NCBI RefSeq assembly: GCF_964340395.1
Contig: NC_135551.1
Location: 12,238,379-12,302,378, forward strand
Reading direction: 5' to 3'
Length of the DNA stretch: 64,000 nt
Source of the DNA: Glandiceps talaboti
Taxonomy: Eukaryota; Hemichordata; Enteropneusta; Spengelidae
Shown here: positions 23,605-34,754 of the stretch, piece after piece
Layout: the number at the start of each line of letters is the position of its first letter
Position numbering within the stretch: position 1 is the stretch's first letter
Position numbers and translations under genes: made by a program
The notes under the pieces: model-generated
Databases searched by the model: none
The model's input: the letters and a program-made list of their open reading frames with translations, nothing else
Told to the model about the DNA's origin: nothing

Positions 23605-24010
23605 GAGAGTGTTTTCCTAAGTTACATTTGCTTGGAAATCATTTTTTGAGAGGGTCCAGGAATTGAAAAGTGGGTTTAGAATACTTTCAGAGCAGGGTAT
23701 CAAATCCATTCACCATAGATTTAATGATTCTTTCAGAAGTTATCAATGCATACCGGGAGACAACTAATGTTTCCCATAGGAGAGTGTTTTTCCTAAGTTA
23801 CATTTGCTTGCAAATCATGTTTTAGGAAGGGTCCAGGAATTGAAAAGAGGGTTTGGAATATTTTCAGAGCAGAGCTGGGTATCAAATCCATTCACTATAT
23901 ATTTTAATGATTCTTTCAGAAGTTATCAATGTATACCGAGAGACAACAAAAAAGCTGAGGAGATGATGAAGGACCACCATATCAAAACACATTTTATAAA
24001 TTTGCATTAT
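23605..24010 (+). pseudogene. Relic transposase C-terminal exon, tandemly doubled
   Basis: Two copies about 175 bp apart. The first (from 23605) starts FPKLHLLGNHF and shifts frame. The second (from 23783) is open: PKLHLLANHVLGRV, GFGIFSEQ, FNDSFRSYQ and EEMMKDHHIKTH, a C-terminal signature of the family (PKLH-L-HV ... GFG-F-EQ ... HH). Only the second copy is full length. Confidence 0.6.
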
Positions 24011-24086
24011 TATTATTTAATTATTATTATAGTCACACTATACTGAGTTTTACTCACACATACAGGTTTTGTCCTTCAACTTGCAA

Positions 24087-25198
24087 TTGAGAAACATTAT
24101 GGTTTCAAATGTTTCATTAAATCAGTTTACTGTTCATTTTGTTTCACAACATGATTTATGAGTTGTATGTTTCTTTGCTGATATCTTGATTTATGCAAAC
24201 TGTTTCCAGTTGATTGTACAATGATCTCAGATCTTATATCTTATAAATGGACTCTATTTCAAGTACTTGTACACCTGAAATTGACATGTTGATATAAACA
24301 TTTTCACACCCCCTACTTGTTCAACAGCTCATGACTACATTTGGATCAATCTCTCAGATCTAGAGACCTAGTTATTAATACTATTATTCATTTAGAAATA
24401 AAAGAGATGGGGAAAGTTTGTACTCGTGTATATACTAGGTTTATAAAACAACTAGATTCATAGCAAGAGGCTATAGTATATGTAGAGGCCTGGGTAATCA
24501 GAAAAATGTCCAAAAGTAGTCTAGTTGAAGTACAACAGACTACTTGATACTTGTTCCAATACATCAATCAACTTTACATAGCTTTTAAGTATGAAAGAAA
24601 TGCTTTGACATGTATTAACTTGTATATCATAAATGACAGTCTTTTAAATTCATTAATATCACAACTATCATCATTGCATTTATCATATACCTATGCCCAG
24701 ATCAATCATTTTCGATGACGTTTAATGCCAAATATCACTTCTGATATGGGACATTATTATAAAATGTCACGATATTCATATTAATTGTCATGAAAAAATG
24801 CCTTTCTGCATGATTGGATACGACACAGTGATTCCATACATAAGCAAACATACAAACAACATGCTGGTTGATCTTCAATGTAAGCTTATGTCAACTAAAC
24901 TGACACATCTTTCAAAACAGGAAACTTTTGACGAAAATGTCCATACACAAAAGATGCTATTGATGATAGTACATTAAACAACATATTCACAACTACACTG
25001 TTCAAGTATGTGAATTTTGTAACTGTATCACTGTAATAACTGTAGGCCACCTTCTATGTGTAAACTATAGACACATACAACACAACGTATGAGTTTTATT
25101 AACATATTAGAGCATTCTCTGAAACCTTTAGAGAACCTACACTACTACCAAACTGTATTTTGAAATAATTATGAAAAGATGCACCGAAATCTGATGAG
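24087..25198. repeat. Segmental duplication unit I, B block
   Basis: Non-coding sequence matched at 31005-31497 plus 33574-34119 in unit II and, more diverged, at 57787-58370. I see no gene here. Confidence 0.7.
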
Positions 25199-25551
25199 GA
25201 GGATGTGCGCCCTCAAACTAGGACGTCAACCCTACTCATCGGGTCGTCAAATTTTCTATGATTTTCGCGTTACCAAAGTTCAAGTCATTGCAAGACCAGG
25301 TACGTCCTACCATAAACACCCAGGAATCAGTGGAAAGCTATTTACAACGTCCCAGAAGCAATACTCGAGCACTAAATGTTTCATGTTTGGTCACAGTGTC
25401 AACGTCAGCACATTGGTACGTTATTATCACCTACTTCCGGGTTGCACGAGCGACTACAAAATACCGTTCCCGACACCTGAACTTATTAACTCTGTCAATA
25501 AGCAAGTTGCAAGACATAATCGTAATTTAACCTGGTAAGAACCAAAGCAAG

Positions 25552-28500
25552 ATGTTATTACTATTCTGGTCACTTGTTCTCTGTTCCATAACGCTTCGAA
25601 ACTCTCTGCCTCAAAATCAACATGGCAGCCCACAACAGTCAAAATTGTTCGACGCTGATATTAAATTTCCAGAATGTAACGACCTGGCCAGCCAGGTTAT
25701 ACACGGTCTACATAAGGACATTGTAAAGAAAAATATGATACCAAATGATAAATATAAACCCAAACGTCTTTTGGAGTATCTGATTCTTATACTGATGTCA
25801 AATGCAAATGACATACAAACCAATCCTGGACCAGATAATAGTGAATGTACCACCCATTCATGCGGAACCTGTGCCCTGCCAATAACATGGGAAAACAGAG
25901 CCGTTACATGTGACACCTGTGACCAGTGGTTCCATATTAATTGCCAGGATGTACACAGTGGCACGTATACCGAGTTGAATGAGAATAGTGATATCCGTTG
26001 GGATTGCATCGCATGTGGAAATCCAAATTACAGTCTATCTTGTTTTGGAATATCATGTTTAGAGTTATCAAACTCGTACAGTATATTGTCCGGTACGTCA
26101 TCATCTAGTCTTCCTCCAGAAGCAGTCATAAAACCAATCCACACGTCCACACCAAATCAAAAATCAACAAGAAAGTCAGCACGATCACAAGCACCACTTC
26201 GTATTCTTAACATCAACTGTCAGTCAATAAAAAATAAACAGTGTCGTATTGAGAATGTAATATCCAGTTCAAAACCTGACATCATCATCTGTACTGAAAC
26301 ATGGCTTGACCCTTCAATAACTGATAGCCAAATATTCCCTCCAAATTTCAAAATCTGGAGAAAGGATAGAACAACTGGTAATGGTGGGGGAGTTTTGATT
26401 GCTGTCAGCGACACTCACTTAAGCTCAGAAGTAAGAGAACTGCAAACTGACTGTGAAATTGTATGGGCGAGGATACAACTAGTCAAAAATAAAGATCTTC
26501 TTGTGTGTTCTTATTACAATCCAAAAACTTCCAATGAATATAGTCTGTCACAGTTTGAAATGTCCATCATGAGAGCATGCACAATGCAAAATACATGCCT
26601 ACTAATTGGTGGTGACTTCAACCTTCCTGGTTGGAACTGGAAATCAAAATGTATCAAACCAAATACCCAGTATGTTAGACTTCACTTAGTCTACAAGTTA
26701 GCAGATATACTAGATGATAATGGCCTTGTACAAACTGTTGAAGAACCAACAAGAAATGATAACACTTTGGACTTGTTCATAACAAATCTACCCAGTAAAA
26801 TCCAACGCATTGAAACAATGCCTGGTATCTCTGATCACAACATTGTCTATATAGAACTTGACATAAACCCAATACGTAATAAACAGAAACCCCGTAAAAT
26901 ACCATTGTACAAAAAGGCACGCTGGGATAGTTTAAAACAAGAAGTTACATCATTGAAGTCAACTTTTGCGGAAATGGCTAAACAGGGTCACAGTGTGAAC
27001 AACCTGTGGAATACATTTAAAACATTCTTAGAAAATTCTATTTCCAAACACATACCACATAAAACATGTAAGTCAAAGAATGGTTTCCCATGGATTACTC
27101 AGGATCTGAGACGATTAATGCGGAAAAGAGACAAACTACATTTTGTATACAAACGAATGAAGAAATCTGCTTTCCCAAAACATATCACGCAATTCAAAGA
27201 TTTGAAACACCTTGTTCAAAAAAAGCTCAGACGGGCTTACTGGAACTACATTGAAGATATTGTTACCCCTCAACAGGATGACAATAACAATTCACCAATG
27301 AAACGTTTTTGGACTTATATCAAACATAAAAAGACAGATAACAGTGGGGTAGCTCCACTTATGCACAATGGAAAACTGCATACTGATCCAATACAGAAAG
27401 CAAATATACTGAATAAACAATTTCAATCTGCCTTCTCTGAAACTATAAATTTCACCTCAGATGAATTTGTAGAGCGATGCCAAATGCCTGATGACAGTTA
27501 TGGCAGTACAGCAGAAAACATCATCATATCTCCTAATGGAGTCAGAAAGCTGCTGGCAGGCTTGAATCCTCACAAAGCCGCTGGTCCAGATAACATTAAA
27601 CCTTATGTGTTGAAGCAGCTCACAGACGAAATAACACCAATATTAACTATCATCTTTCAGATGTCCTATGATAGCAGCGAAATCCCAGACGATTGGCGCA
27701 AAGCTGTTGTGACACCAATATTCAAAAAAGGTCAGAAGTATAAAGCTGAAAATTACAGACCAATCTCGCTTACATGTGTATGCTGTAAACTTCTGGAACA
27801 CATAGTAACAAAACACATCATGAACCATGCAGAATCAAATAATATCCTTTACCCATTACAACATGGATTCAGACAGCGTCGATCCAGTGAAACTCAACTA
27901 CTTGAACTCATAGATGATCTAGCCCTCAACATGGAAAATGGTAAACAGACAGATGTTCTAGTTATGGACTTTTCCAAGGCCTTCGACAGAGTCAGCCACA
28001 ACCTGTTGATACATAAGTTACATCACTTTGGTATAAGAGGTAAAACCCTAAATTGGATACAATCTTTCCTACTTCATCGTACCCAAATAGTTGTCACAGA
28101 TGGTGAATCATCAGACACTATAGCAGTTGAATCAGGGGTCCCACAAGGGTCTGTATTGGGACCATCACTGTTCCTATTCTACATTAATGACATACACGTA
28201 GGCTTGAACTCCACTGTACGCCTGTTTGCAGATGACACAATAGCTTACCTTACCATTACTTCAGAAGCTGATAGCCAAATTCTACAATATGATCTTGACA
28301 AGTTAGCTGCCTGGGCAGACAAGTGGAAAATGTCCTTCCATCCAGATAAGTGTTCTGTCTTATCAATAACAAGGAAACGATCACCAATAATCAGTGACTA
28401 CAAATTAAATGGAAAGACACTAAAACACAGTTCATCCAAAAAGTACCTGGGATGCACTTTGACAACTGACATTGACTGGCACCAACACACCAACTTGATA

Positions 28501-29034
28501 TGTAATAAGGCAAACAAAACCCTGGATTTTCTACGCAGAAACCTCAACATAGGATTCACTGCAATTAAAGAAAAGGCATACAAAACACTTGTTAGACCTA
28601 TGGTTGAGTATGCCACCACTGTTTGGGACCCATATAGACAATCTGATATAACCAACCTAGAAAAAATACAAAGGCGTGCTGCCCGGTATGTTACTAGTAG
28701 ATACAGAAACCGCTCCAGTGTTAACAACATGATACAAACTCTAAATTGGAAATCACTAGAACAACGCAGGAAAGAAGCTAAACTAACAATGCTCTATAAA
28801 ATCTCAGTAGGAACAGTTGCTATGAACAAAGACCAGTATCTTAAACCTCCATCAAGATATACCAGACACATGCACAGTAAAAGTTACCAAATACCAACCT
28901 TTAAAACAGACTACAGAAAATATTCATTTTTCCCTAGAACCATCGTAGAATGGAACAATCTACCACCAGACATTGTAACTGTAGGTTCACTTGATGCTTT
29001 CAAGTCTCAAGTGGCATCACACCTGGACATCTAA
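25552..29034 (+). CDS. LINE polyprotein: PHD finger, AP endonuclease, reverse transcriptase
   Basis: An uninterrupted 1160-residue ORF; an in-frame stop near 25528 makes the ATG at 25552 the first Met. Order: hydrophobic N-terminus (1-20), a 2A-like NPGP motif (87-94), a PHD-type zinc finger (about 103-155: CGTC, CDTC, WFHINC, WDCIAC), and an apurinic endonuclease (about 216-437). Endonuclease residues seen are N222, E249 in CTETW, GGDFN at 353-357 and SDH at 427-429. The reverse transcriptase (about 650-930) has D806 in VMDFSKAFD, SGVPQGS and the catalytic FADD (D894, D895). It nicks target DNA and copies its own RNA there. A PHD fused ahead of the endonuclease points to the CR1/L2/Rex1 branch; exact clade needs a tree. 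All catalytic residues are present, so it may be competent. Confidence 0.93.
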   Translation: MLLLFWSLVLCSITLRNSLPQNQHGSPQQSKLFDADIKFPECNDLASQVIHGLHKDIVKKNMIPNDKYKPKRLLEYLILILMSNANDIQTNPGPDNSECTTHSCGTCALPITWENRAVTCDTCDQWFHINCQDVHSGTYTELNENSDIRWDCIACGNPNYSLSCFGISCLELSNSYSILSGTSSSSLPPEAVIKPIHTSTPNQKSTRKSARSQAPLRILNINCQSIKNKQCRIENVISSSKPDIIICTETWLDPSITDSQIFPPNFKIWRKDRTTGNGGGVLIAVSDTHLSSEVRELQTDCEIVWARIQLVKNKDLLVCSYYNPKTSNEYSLSQFEMSIMRACTMQNTCLLIGGDFNLPGWNWKSKCIKPNTQYVRLHLVYKLADILDDNGLVQTVEEPTRNDNTLDLFITNLPSKIQRIETMPGISDHNIVYIELDINPIRNKQKPRKIPLYKKARWDSLKQEVTSLKSTFAEMAKQGHSVNNLWNTFKTFLENSISKHIPHKTCKSKNGFPWITQDLRRLMRKRDKLHFVYKRMKKSAFPKHITQFKDLKHLVQKKLRRAYWNYIEDIVTPQQDDNNNSPMKRFWTYIKHKKTDNSGVAPLMHNGKLHTDPIQKANILNKQFQSAFSETINFTSDEFVERCQMPDDSYGSTAENIIISPNGVRKLLAGLNPHKAAGPDNIKPYVLKQLTDEITPILTIIFQMSYDSSEIPDDWRKAVVTPIFKKGQKYKAENYRPISLTCVCCKLLEHIVTKHIMNHAESNNILYPLQHGFRQRRSSETQLLELIDDLALNMENGKQTDVLVMDFSKAFDRVSHNLLIHKLHHFGIRGKTLNWIQSFLLHRTQIVVTDGESSDTIAVESGVPQGSVLGPSLFLFYINDIHVGLNSTVRLFADDTIAYLTITSEADSQILQYDLDKLAAWADKWKMSFHPDKCSVLSITRKRSPIISDYKLNGKTLKHSSSKKYLGCTLTTDIDWHQHTNLICNKANKTLDFLRRNLNIGFTAIKEKAYKTLVRPMVEYATTVWDPYRQSDITNLEKIQRRAARYVTSRYRNRSSVNNMIQTLNWKSLEQRRKEAKLTMLYKISVGTVAMNKDQYLKPPSRYTRHMHSKSYQIPTFKTDYRKYSFFPRTIVEWNNLPPDIVTVGSLDAFKSQVASHLDI
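25810..25833 (+). other. 2A-like ribosome-skipping motif, degenerate
   Basis: Residues 87-94 read DIQTNPGP after a Leu/Ile-rich stretch (LLEYLILILM). The 2A consensus is D(V/I)ExNPG|P, so the only departure is Glu to Gln. Functional 2A sequences are known near the N-terminus of LINE ORF2 in several invertebrates. If active it would release an N-terminal peptide of about 93 residues. Confidence 0.45.
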
Positions 29035-29208
29035 ATGTACATTAAATTTTATTTTATTTTATTTATTTATTATTTATTTATTTATTTACTTTGAGTCAGT
29101 ACTGCTTTAATTCACCATCATCATCTTTGCTGCGCACTCACTGGCAAAATCTTCAACATGTTGAAGGTGGCCAGTTATGGAAGAAGAAGAAGAAGAAGAA
29201 GAAGAAGT

Positions 29209-31004
29209 TTACAATCACCAAAGCAGGTTGTCATGGTCAGCAGTGCAGGTAAATGTCATCACCTCACAATAGAGTCATGCGATGCTCGAAATGGATTACA
29301 CACAGAGGTCTTTGTATTTTTTGTGTATTGTCTTTGAATACCTGGGCATAGGCATATGATAAATCAGTTATTAACCTATATCAACACTTCATTCCTTGTA
29401 TCACTGTGAATGCCATTTCTGCAACATGACACTTGTCTTACGACTCTTGTCCCTATGCAGAAAGGACACTCACAGCAATACATCAAATGAAGAGAAGATA
29501 TCGGGTATTAAACATCATAATATTATATTGAATATTTTATGAAATGTTTAATATAAAAATCTGTACAGTATGATAACTGAACAACAAATAAAATGTTTGA
29601 AATTAACAAAGAACATTTTACTTCAACAGATTCTTTTTAAACCACAAAAAAGTTTTACATCTGTGGTATGCAAGTCTTAGAAGTGCTTTAATTTTGAAAT
29701 GGACAATGGTGAATGATTCTAAGATATTATGCATATATACGATACAAATGTAAGTGATCAATTTGATTTCACTCAAATGATGTCACTAAGTATTGTTTGT
29801 AGGATTCTTAGTACCATGACCAAAATACAAAATTAAGTTTGGATCATCTGACACAGCTGTCCTAATTAAAGGTACAGTATGTAGTGTAGCCTCTTTCAAA
29901 ACAAAATCTATTTAATAATGAATATTGTATTACATCAAATACAACTACACACATAAAACTGTTATTCACAATTTTAGATTATGCATCACTGTAAATAACA
30001 TTTCATTTATAGCAAACCTTTTACATATCTCCCAATGAATTTATCATTAAGTAACATTATGACTACTTTTGAAGTGAAATTGGACTAATTAAACATGAAA
30101 TTATCCAAGAAAAATTATTTGATAAATTTGATTAACATATTAATAGGGATATTAGAATGGATGATATTAAGAATCAGTCAGTAAGCTAAGTTGGACAATG
30201 AGAGGTGTCTTTTAATCACTTTCAAATTTAATGATTAGTAATGATTAGTTTGTAATGATATCATATTTAGTGAAACATTATTAAGCAGAGTTTGAGAAGT
30301 GGTGGAAAGAAGAAACAATATGTATAATTTACTTTGGAACTTATATTGACTGTCAGAGGGTCAACAAACCGATATTAAAAACTTATTAAAAACATTAATT
30401 TTATTCTCTAAATTTCATCATTACGGCAAGACCTGCTTGTAAATTAAGCTATTTCGATTATACTATTATACAAATTAATCCATCACTTTGTTTTGACTCT
30501 TGAGTATTAAAATAAAAACATCACAGCAAAAATTGTTTGTACAATGTATAAAGTATACTGTCCATTTAAGTCATGGCAGGGGCGACCCTGTTTCCATATA
30601 TTTAGACTGTAAAACATTTTCAGCTATAGACCTGTTGCCAGTTCCACGATGCATTGTGTGTCTCCCCATACAACATTACTCAGGGTATGGTTGTCACCTG
30701 ACTGTACCCTGGGTTCACCTAAATTGTTTTTACAATGTATAAAGTAAACTGGCCATGCACGTTATGACATGTACTTATGACTCTGTGTCCATATATTTAG
30801 ACTGTAAAACATTTTCAGCTATAGACCTGTTGCCAGTTCCAAGATGCATCGTGTGTCTCCCCATACAACATTACTCAGGGTATGGTTGTCACCTGACTGT
30901 ACCCTGGGTTCACCCGTAAAATCCTTCTCTGTCGTTGATGACATTTTGTCTTTGTTCTATAAAATCACTCATAATTAAAGGGGTCAACATGTCTTTCCAT
31001 CATC
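29209..31004. repeat. Segmental duplication unit II, A block
   Basis: Matches 1-1920 and 34120-38150 without the insertions seen there. It stops at about 31004, where B-block sequence follows directly, so the ankyrin exon, D block and relic transposon of this unit were lost. It contains a 190-bp direct repeat. Confidence 0.75.
30533..30915. repeat. Direct repeat, two units of about 190 bp
   Basis: The segment from TTGTTTGTACAATGTATAAA to CTGGGTTCACC occurs twice here and twice at about 48203-48585. It occurs once at 37865-38092 and partly at 1750-1870. Non-coding as far as I can see. Confidence 0.75.
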
Positions 31005-31497
31005 TCAGAACTTATATCTTAAATGGACTCTATTTCAAGTACTTTTACACATAAACTTGACATTTTGATATAAACATTTTCACACACCCTAATTGTTCAG
31101 CAGCTCATGACTACATTTGGATCATTCTCTCTGATCTAGAGACCTAGTTATTAATACTATTATTGATTCACAAATAAAGTGATGGGGAAAGTTTGTACTG
31201 TATATACTAGGTTTGTAAAAGAGCTAGGTTCATAACAAAAGGCTATGTAGAGGCCTGAGTAATCAGAAGAAAAGTCCAAAAGTAGTCTAGTTGAAGTACA
31301 ACAGACTACATTTGATACTTGTTCCAATACATGTACATCAATCAACTTTACATAGATTTAAGTATGAAAGAAATGCTTTGACATATATTAACTTGTATAT
31401 CATAAATAACAATCTTTTAAATTCATTAATATCACAACTATCATCACTGCATTTATCATATAACTAGATTAGCCCAGATTATAAAATGACATGTGGT
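31005..31497. repeat. Segmental duplication unit II, B block (left part)
   Basis: Matches 24215-24690. Continues at 33574 after the SINE/palindrome insertion. CATTTATCATATA occurs at both 31450-31462 and 33574-33586. Confidence 0.65.
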
Positions 31498-31509
31498 TCA
31501 TTTATTTAT

Positions 31510-33573
31510 CAAAACCAGCTCCCTGTATGGTGGCCCAGGTTTGCCATACATTATATGCGAATTGTTTTAATAAAAAAAATTAATAAAATTAAGAAAAAAA
31601 ATTAAAATATTTTTAAAAAATAAAGATAGAATTAAAATAAAAGTAGAATGAAATAAAAATGAATGTGAAATGAAAACAAAATCAAAATTAAAAGGAAAGT
31701 AAAAGTAAAATGAAAGCAAAAGTAAAATAGAAATAAAAGTAAAATAAAAGTGAAATGAAAACAAAAGTAAAATAGAAATAAAATTAAAAGTAAAATGAAA
31801 ACAAGAATTTAAAAAAACAAAAAACAAAAAACATTATTGGCAGTTCTGGTCCACAATGGTCCACACCTGCCATAGACCAGCATTCCTTATGATCTCAACG
31901 GCGCCACTGAAAGTGCTGTATACATGTAGCGCCCTCAAAGGTGAGACTGTGTGATTATGAGGCTGAATATGAATATGAGGCTGAATCTGGCTGGTGGAGG
32001 TTATGCAACTGCACTCTATTACTGTAACACTAATTTATCAACCATAATTGCTGGCAATATGTTAAGCGTGGTGCATAGTCACGATCACATTCAGGAGTAT
32101 ATTGCCTTTGTTACACTCCTGACTCCAGTGTTTTGGCAGTAAAATTGAGTCTATTCCAAGGAATAAGTAGAAAGTAGGAATATTACAATACACAGGACTC
32201 TGTCCAAAGCAGGTGTTGTTCAGTCATTGCCTAGTAGCACTGGCAGAGTTTTCTGAGTAACTTTATTTCAAATCAGTTGGAATCATAACTTTGTGGTTTG
32301 TGTACTTAGTATATTTGTCAGTTGTTTGGTCAATGTTGAACCTTGACATCACTCAATAGCAAGTCAATGATACATAATCAGCCATGCTGTCCTGGTCAAT
32401 TTTAACTAAGTAGTCCTGTAAATTTAAAGATCTTGTTTCTGTTTATTTACGGTTTCTTTTCGCCTTCATGGCGTCTCTGAATTCTTTCCACACTTTGGAC
32501 ATTTTGCACGTTACAAACGACGATAAAGTTAGCCAGATTCAGCCTCATCGCTACATGTATACAGCACTTTCAGTAGTACTGTTTAGATCGCAAGGAATGC
32601 TAGTCTATGGCAGCTGTGGGCCATTGCGGACCAGAACTGCCACTGTTGTTTTTCAATTTGTTTTCATTTGTTTTGCTTCTTTTAAATTTTATTTTATTTT
32701 CCTTTTGTTTTCATTTCACTTTTGATTTTATTTCTATTTTACTTTTGTTTTCATTTTACTTTTAATTTTATTTCTATTCTAATTTTGTTTTCATTAACTT
32801 TTATGTTCATTTTATTTTACTTTTGTTTTCATTTTAGTTTTATAATACTTTTATTTTTTACATTTCTATTTTAATTTTGTTTTCATTTTACTCTTAAGTT
32901 CATTTTATTTTCATTTTACTTTAGCTTTCGTTTTACTTTTATTTTCCTTTTTATTTTATTTTTGTTTTCATTTTACTTTCATTTTAATTCGATCTATATC
33001 TTTTAAATTTTTTTTATCAAAACAATTCGCATATAATGTATGGCAGCCCTGGGCCACCATATGTAGTGGTTAGTACACAGGATTAGCAGTTAAGAGGTCA
33101 CAGGTTCAACTCCCTCTGGAAACAGGGGATTTTTCTGTGGCCGACCCCAACTGAGAGTTCTACAGACTCGATGGGTAGGCTGAATCACTCAGCCGTGTCT
33201 CACTCACAAGACGAGTGCGATTTTTTTTTTTTTTTTTTATGGGGGGGGGGGGGGGGGGGGGGTGGTACTCCTGGAGTAATGACTCGAAATGTGGGGGATG
33301 ATTACTCCCACAAAGCCTGCAGGTGCTATGTTTGCCGGGCCTGGGTTACTCTGGGATAGCCTGTGGACTGACTGGGAAAGCCTTAACAACATGATATAGA
33401 GCGTGCAACATAGCCCTGTCATGTAGCCCCAAACCCAAATGGATCTCTGTAGCATCTGTATGTGTTTGTGTGCATTTGTCGGCATAACAGAAAATCGCTG
33501 GGACCAATTCCCAGCACAAAAATTAAAATAAAAAAGATAAATAAATATAAAAATATTTTCAAAAAAATAATTA
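31510..33573 (+). mobile_element. tRNA-derived SINE, split by a palindromic element
   Basis: 33064 onward has a Pol III box A (TAGTGGTTAGTACACAGG) and box B (GGTTCAACTCC), then CTCTGG, which could pair with CCAG at 31514-31517 as a tRNA acceptor stem. The body runs through a T/G homopolymer patch (33221-33262) to an A-rich tail (about 33515-33570). The tRNA head seems interrupted at 31526-33061 by an inverted-repeat element. The split is inference. Confidence 0.5.
31526..33061. mobile_element. Long-palindrome TIR element with TATGGTGGCCC ends
   Basis: Both ends read TATGGTGGCCCAGG in inverted orientation. Arms of about 500 bp pair across a roughly 500-bp centre: GCCATACATTATATGCGAAT, an AAAATAAAAGTAAAATG-type array, and TACATGTAGCGC-type sequence. 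No transposase; the AT arrays produce spurious Phe/Lys-rich ORFs. The first seven bases match those of the element at 38518-39648. Confidence 0.55.
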
Positions 33574-34119
33574 CATTTATCATATACCTATGCCCAGGAT
33601 CAATCATTTTGATGATGTTAAGTGCCAAATATCACTTCAGATATGGGACAGTATTATAAAATGTCATGATATTCAAGTTAAACGTCATGAGAAAATTTCT
33701 TTCTGATTAGATTCAAAACAGTGATTCCGTATATAAGCGAACATACAAACAAAATGCTGGTTGATCTTCAATGTAAGCTTATGTCAACTAAACTGAGACA
33801 TCTTTCAAAACAGGAAACTTTTGACGAAAATGTCCATACACAAAAGATGCTATTGATGATAGTACATTAAACGAAAAATTCACAACTACACTGTTCAGGT
33901 ATGTGTATTTTGTAACTGTATCACTGTAGTAACTGTAGGCCACTTTCTATGTGTATACTACACATACAACACAACGTACTACAAAACTACGCTCACAATC
34001 AATCATCGACTTTTATTAACATATTAAAGCATTCTCTGAAACTTTTAGAGAACCTACACTACTATCAAGCTTGTATTTTGAAATAATTAATATGAAAAGT
34101 TGCAATGAAATCTGATGAA
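33574..34119. repeat. Segmental duplication unit II, B block (right part)
   Basis: Matches 24682-25198 closely. No gene seen. Confidence 0.7.
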
Positions 34120-34754
34120 AGTTGACAATCACCGAAGCAGGTTGATATGGTCAGCAGACTAAGTGCACATAAATGTCACCTGACTATAGAGTCGCACGAT
34201 GCGCAAAGTCCATTACAAGCTGAGCTCTTTGTATTTTTAGTGTATTCTCTTTGAATACCTGGGCATAGGCATATGATAAATCAGTTATTAACCTATATCA
34301 ACACTTCATTCTTTGTAGCACTGTTCATGCCATTTCTGTAACATGACACTTGTCTTACGACTCTTGTCCCTATGCAGAAATGACACTCACAGCAATACAA
34401 CAAATGAAGAGAAGATATCGGGTATTAAACATAATAATATTATATTGAATATTTTATGAAATGTATAACATAAAAATCTGCACAGTAAGATAACTGAACA
34501 ACCAATAAAATGTTATAAATAAACAAAGAAAATTTTCCTTCAACAAATTCTTTTAAACCACAAAAAAAAGTTTTACATCTGTGGTATGCAAGTCTTAGAA
34601 GTGCTTTAATTTTGAAATGGACAATGGTGAATGATTCTAAGATATTATGCATATATATGATACAAATGTAAGTGATCAACTTGATTTCACTCAAATGATG
34701 TCACTAAGTATTGTTTGTAGGATTCTTAGTACCATGACCAAAATACAAAATTAA
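34120..34754. repeat. Segmental duplication unit III, A block (left part)
   Basis: Matches the start of units I and II. Serves as the empty site for the 127-387, 447-475 and 593-853 insertions. Non-coding. Confidence 0.8.

Larger units (their letters stand above)
12894..24010 (+). pseudogene. RAG1-N/RING transposase relic, copy in unit I
   Basis: A decayed multi-exon transposon gene read from collinear fragments. Order: RAG1 N-terminus-like zinc segment (12894-13036), second half of a RING finger (about 16505-16620), KFKDTKEFEMLATKMITEML exon (16902-17046), GRSKS segment (about 17730-17960), RLAP...LDRYKL (18653-18780), GDHG exon (18900-19105), GDYDYL (19657-19700), CLWC (19795-19850), KEYHNCIRQPFFSIPL (19850-19996), acidic segment (20234-20497), CPALLDKAGQIK (22924-23085), and a doubled C-terminal exon (23605-23990). 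Frameshifts and stops break nearly every exon. The order matches, from memory, a family of animal transposon ORFs whose N-terminus resembles RAG1 (N-RAG-TP class). The LTR remnant (13037-16504) and a MITE (20701-22779) are later insertions. A second, shorter copy lies at 41622-47791. Confidence 0.65.
25199..29208 (+). mobile_element. Near-complete CR1/L2-group LINE
   Basis: Inserted where the unit II/III junction near 34118 reads TCTGATGAAAGTTGACAATC; here that sequence is split. About 350 bp of 5' leader is followed by an intact 1160-codon ORF (25552-29034) and an ATTTATTT-rich 3' untranslated region. It ends in a (GAA)n tail at about 29181-29208. Any target duplication is very short (GATGA/GAAG-like). 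The 119-codon ORF at 25179-25538 begins in flanking DNA and is probably leader sequence. Confidence 0.85.

Noticed and set aside
25179-25538. 119-codon ORF upstream of the LINE polyprotein as a possible ORF1
   Set aside because: It starts in the flanking B block before the LINE boundary and has no ORF1 features.
31567-31827. Phe/Ser-rich minus-strand ORF
   Set aside because: Product of an AAAATAAAAGT-type low-complexity array; no coding signal.
32468-32725. 85-codon plus-strand ORF
   Set aside because: Lies across the arm of the palindromic element and runs into its T-rich array; the opposite arm does not preserve a frame.
33062-33135. Possible functional tRNA gene
   Set aside because: Boxes A and B are present, but the 5' acceptor half is missing next to them and an A-tailed SINE body follows.
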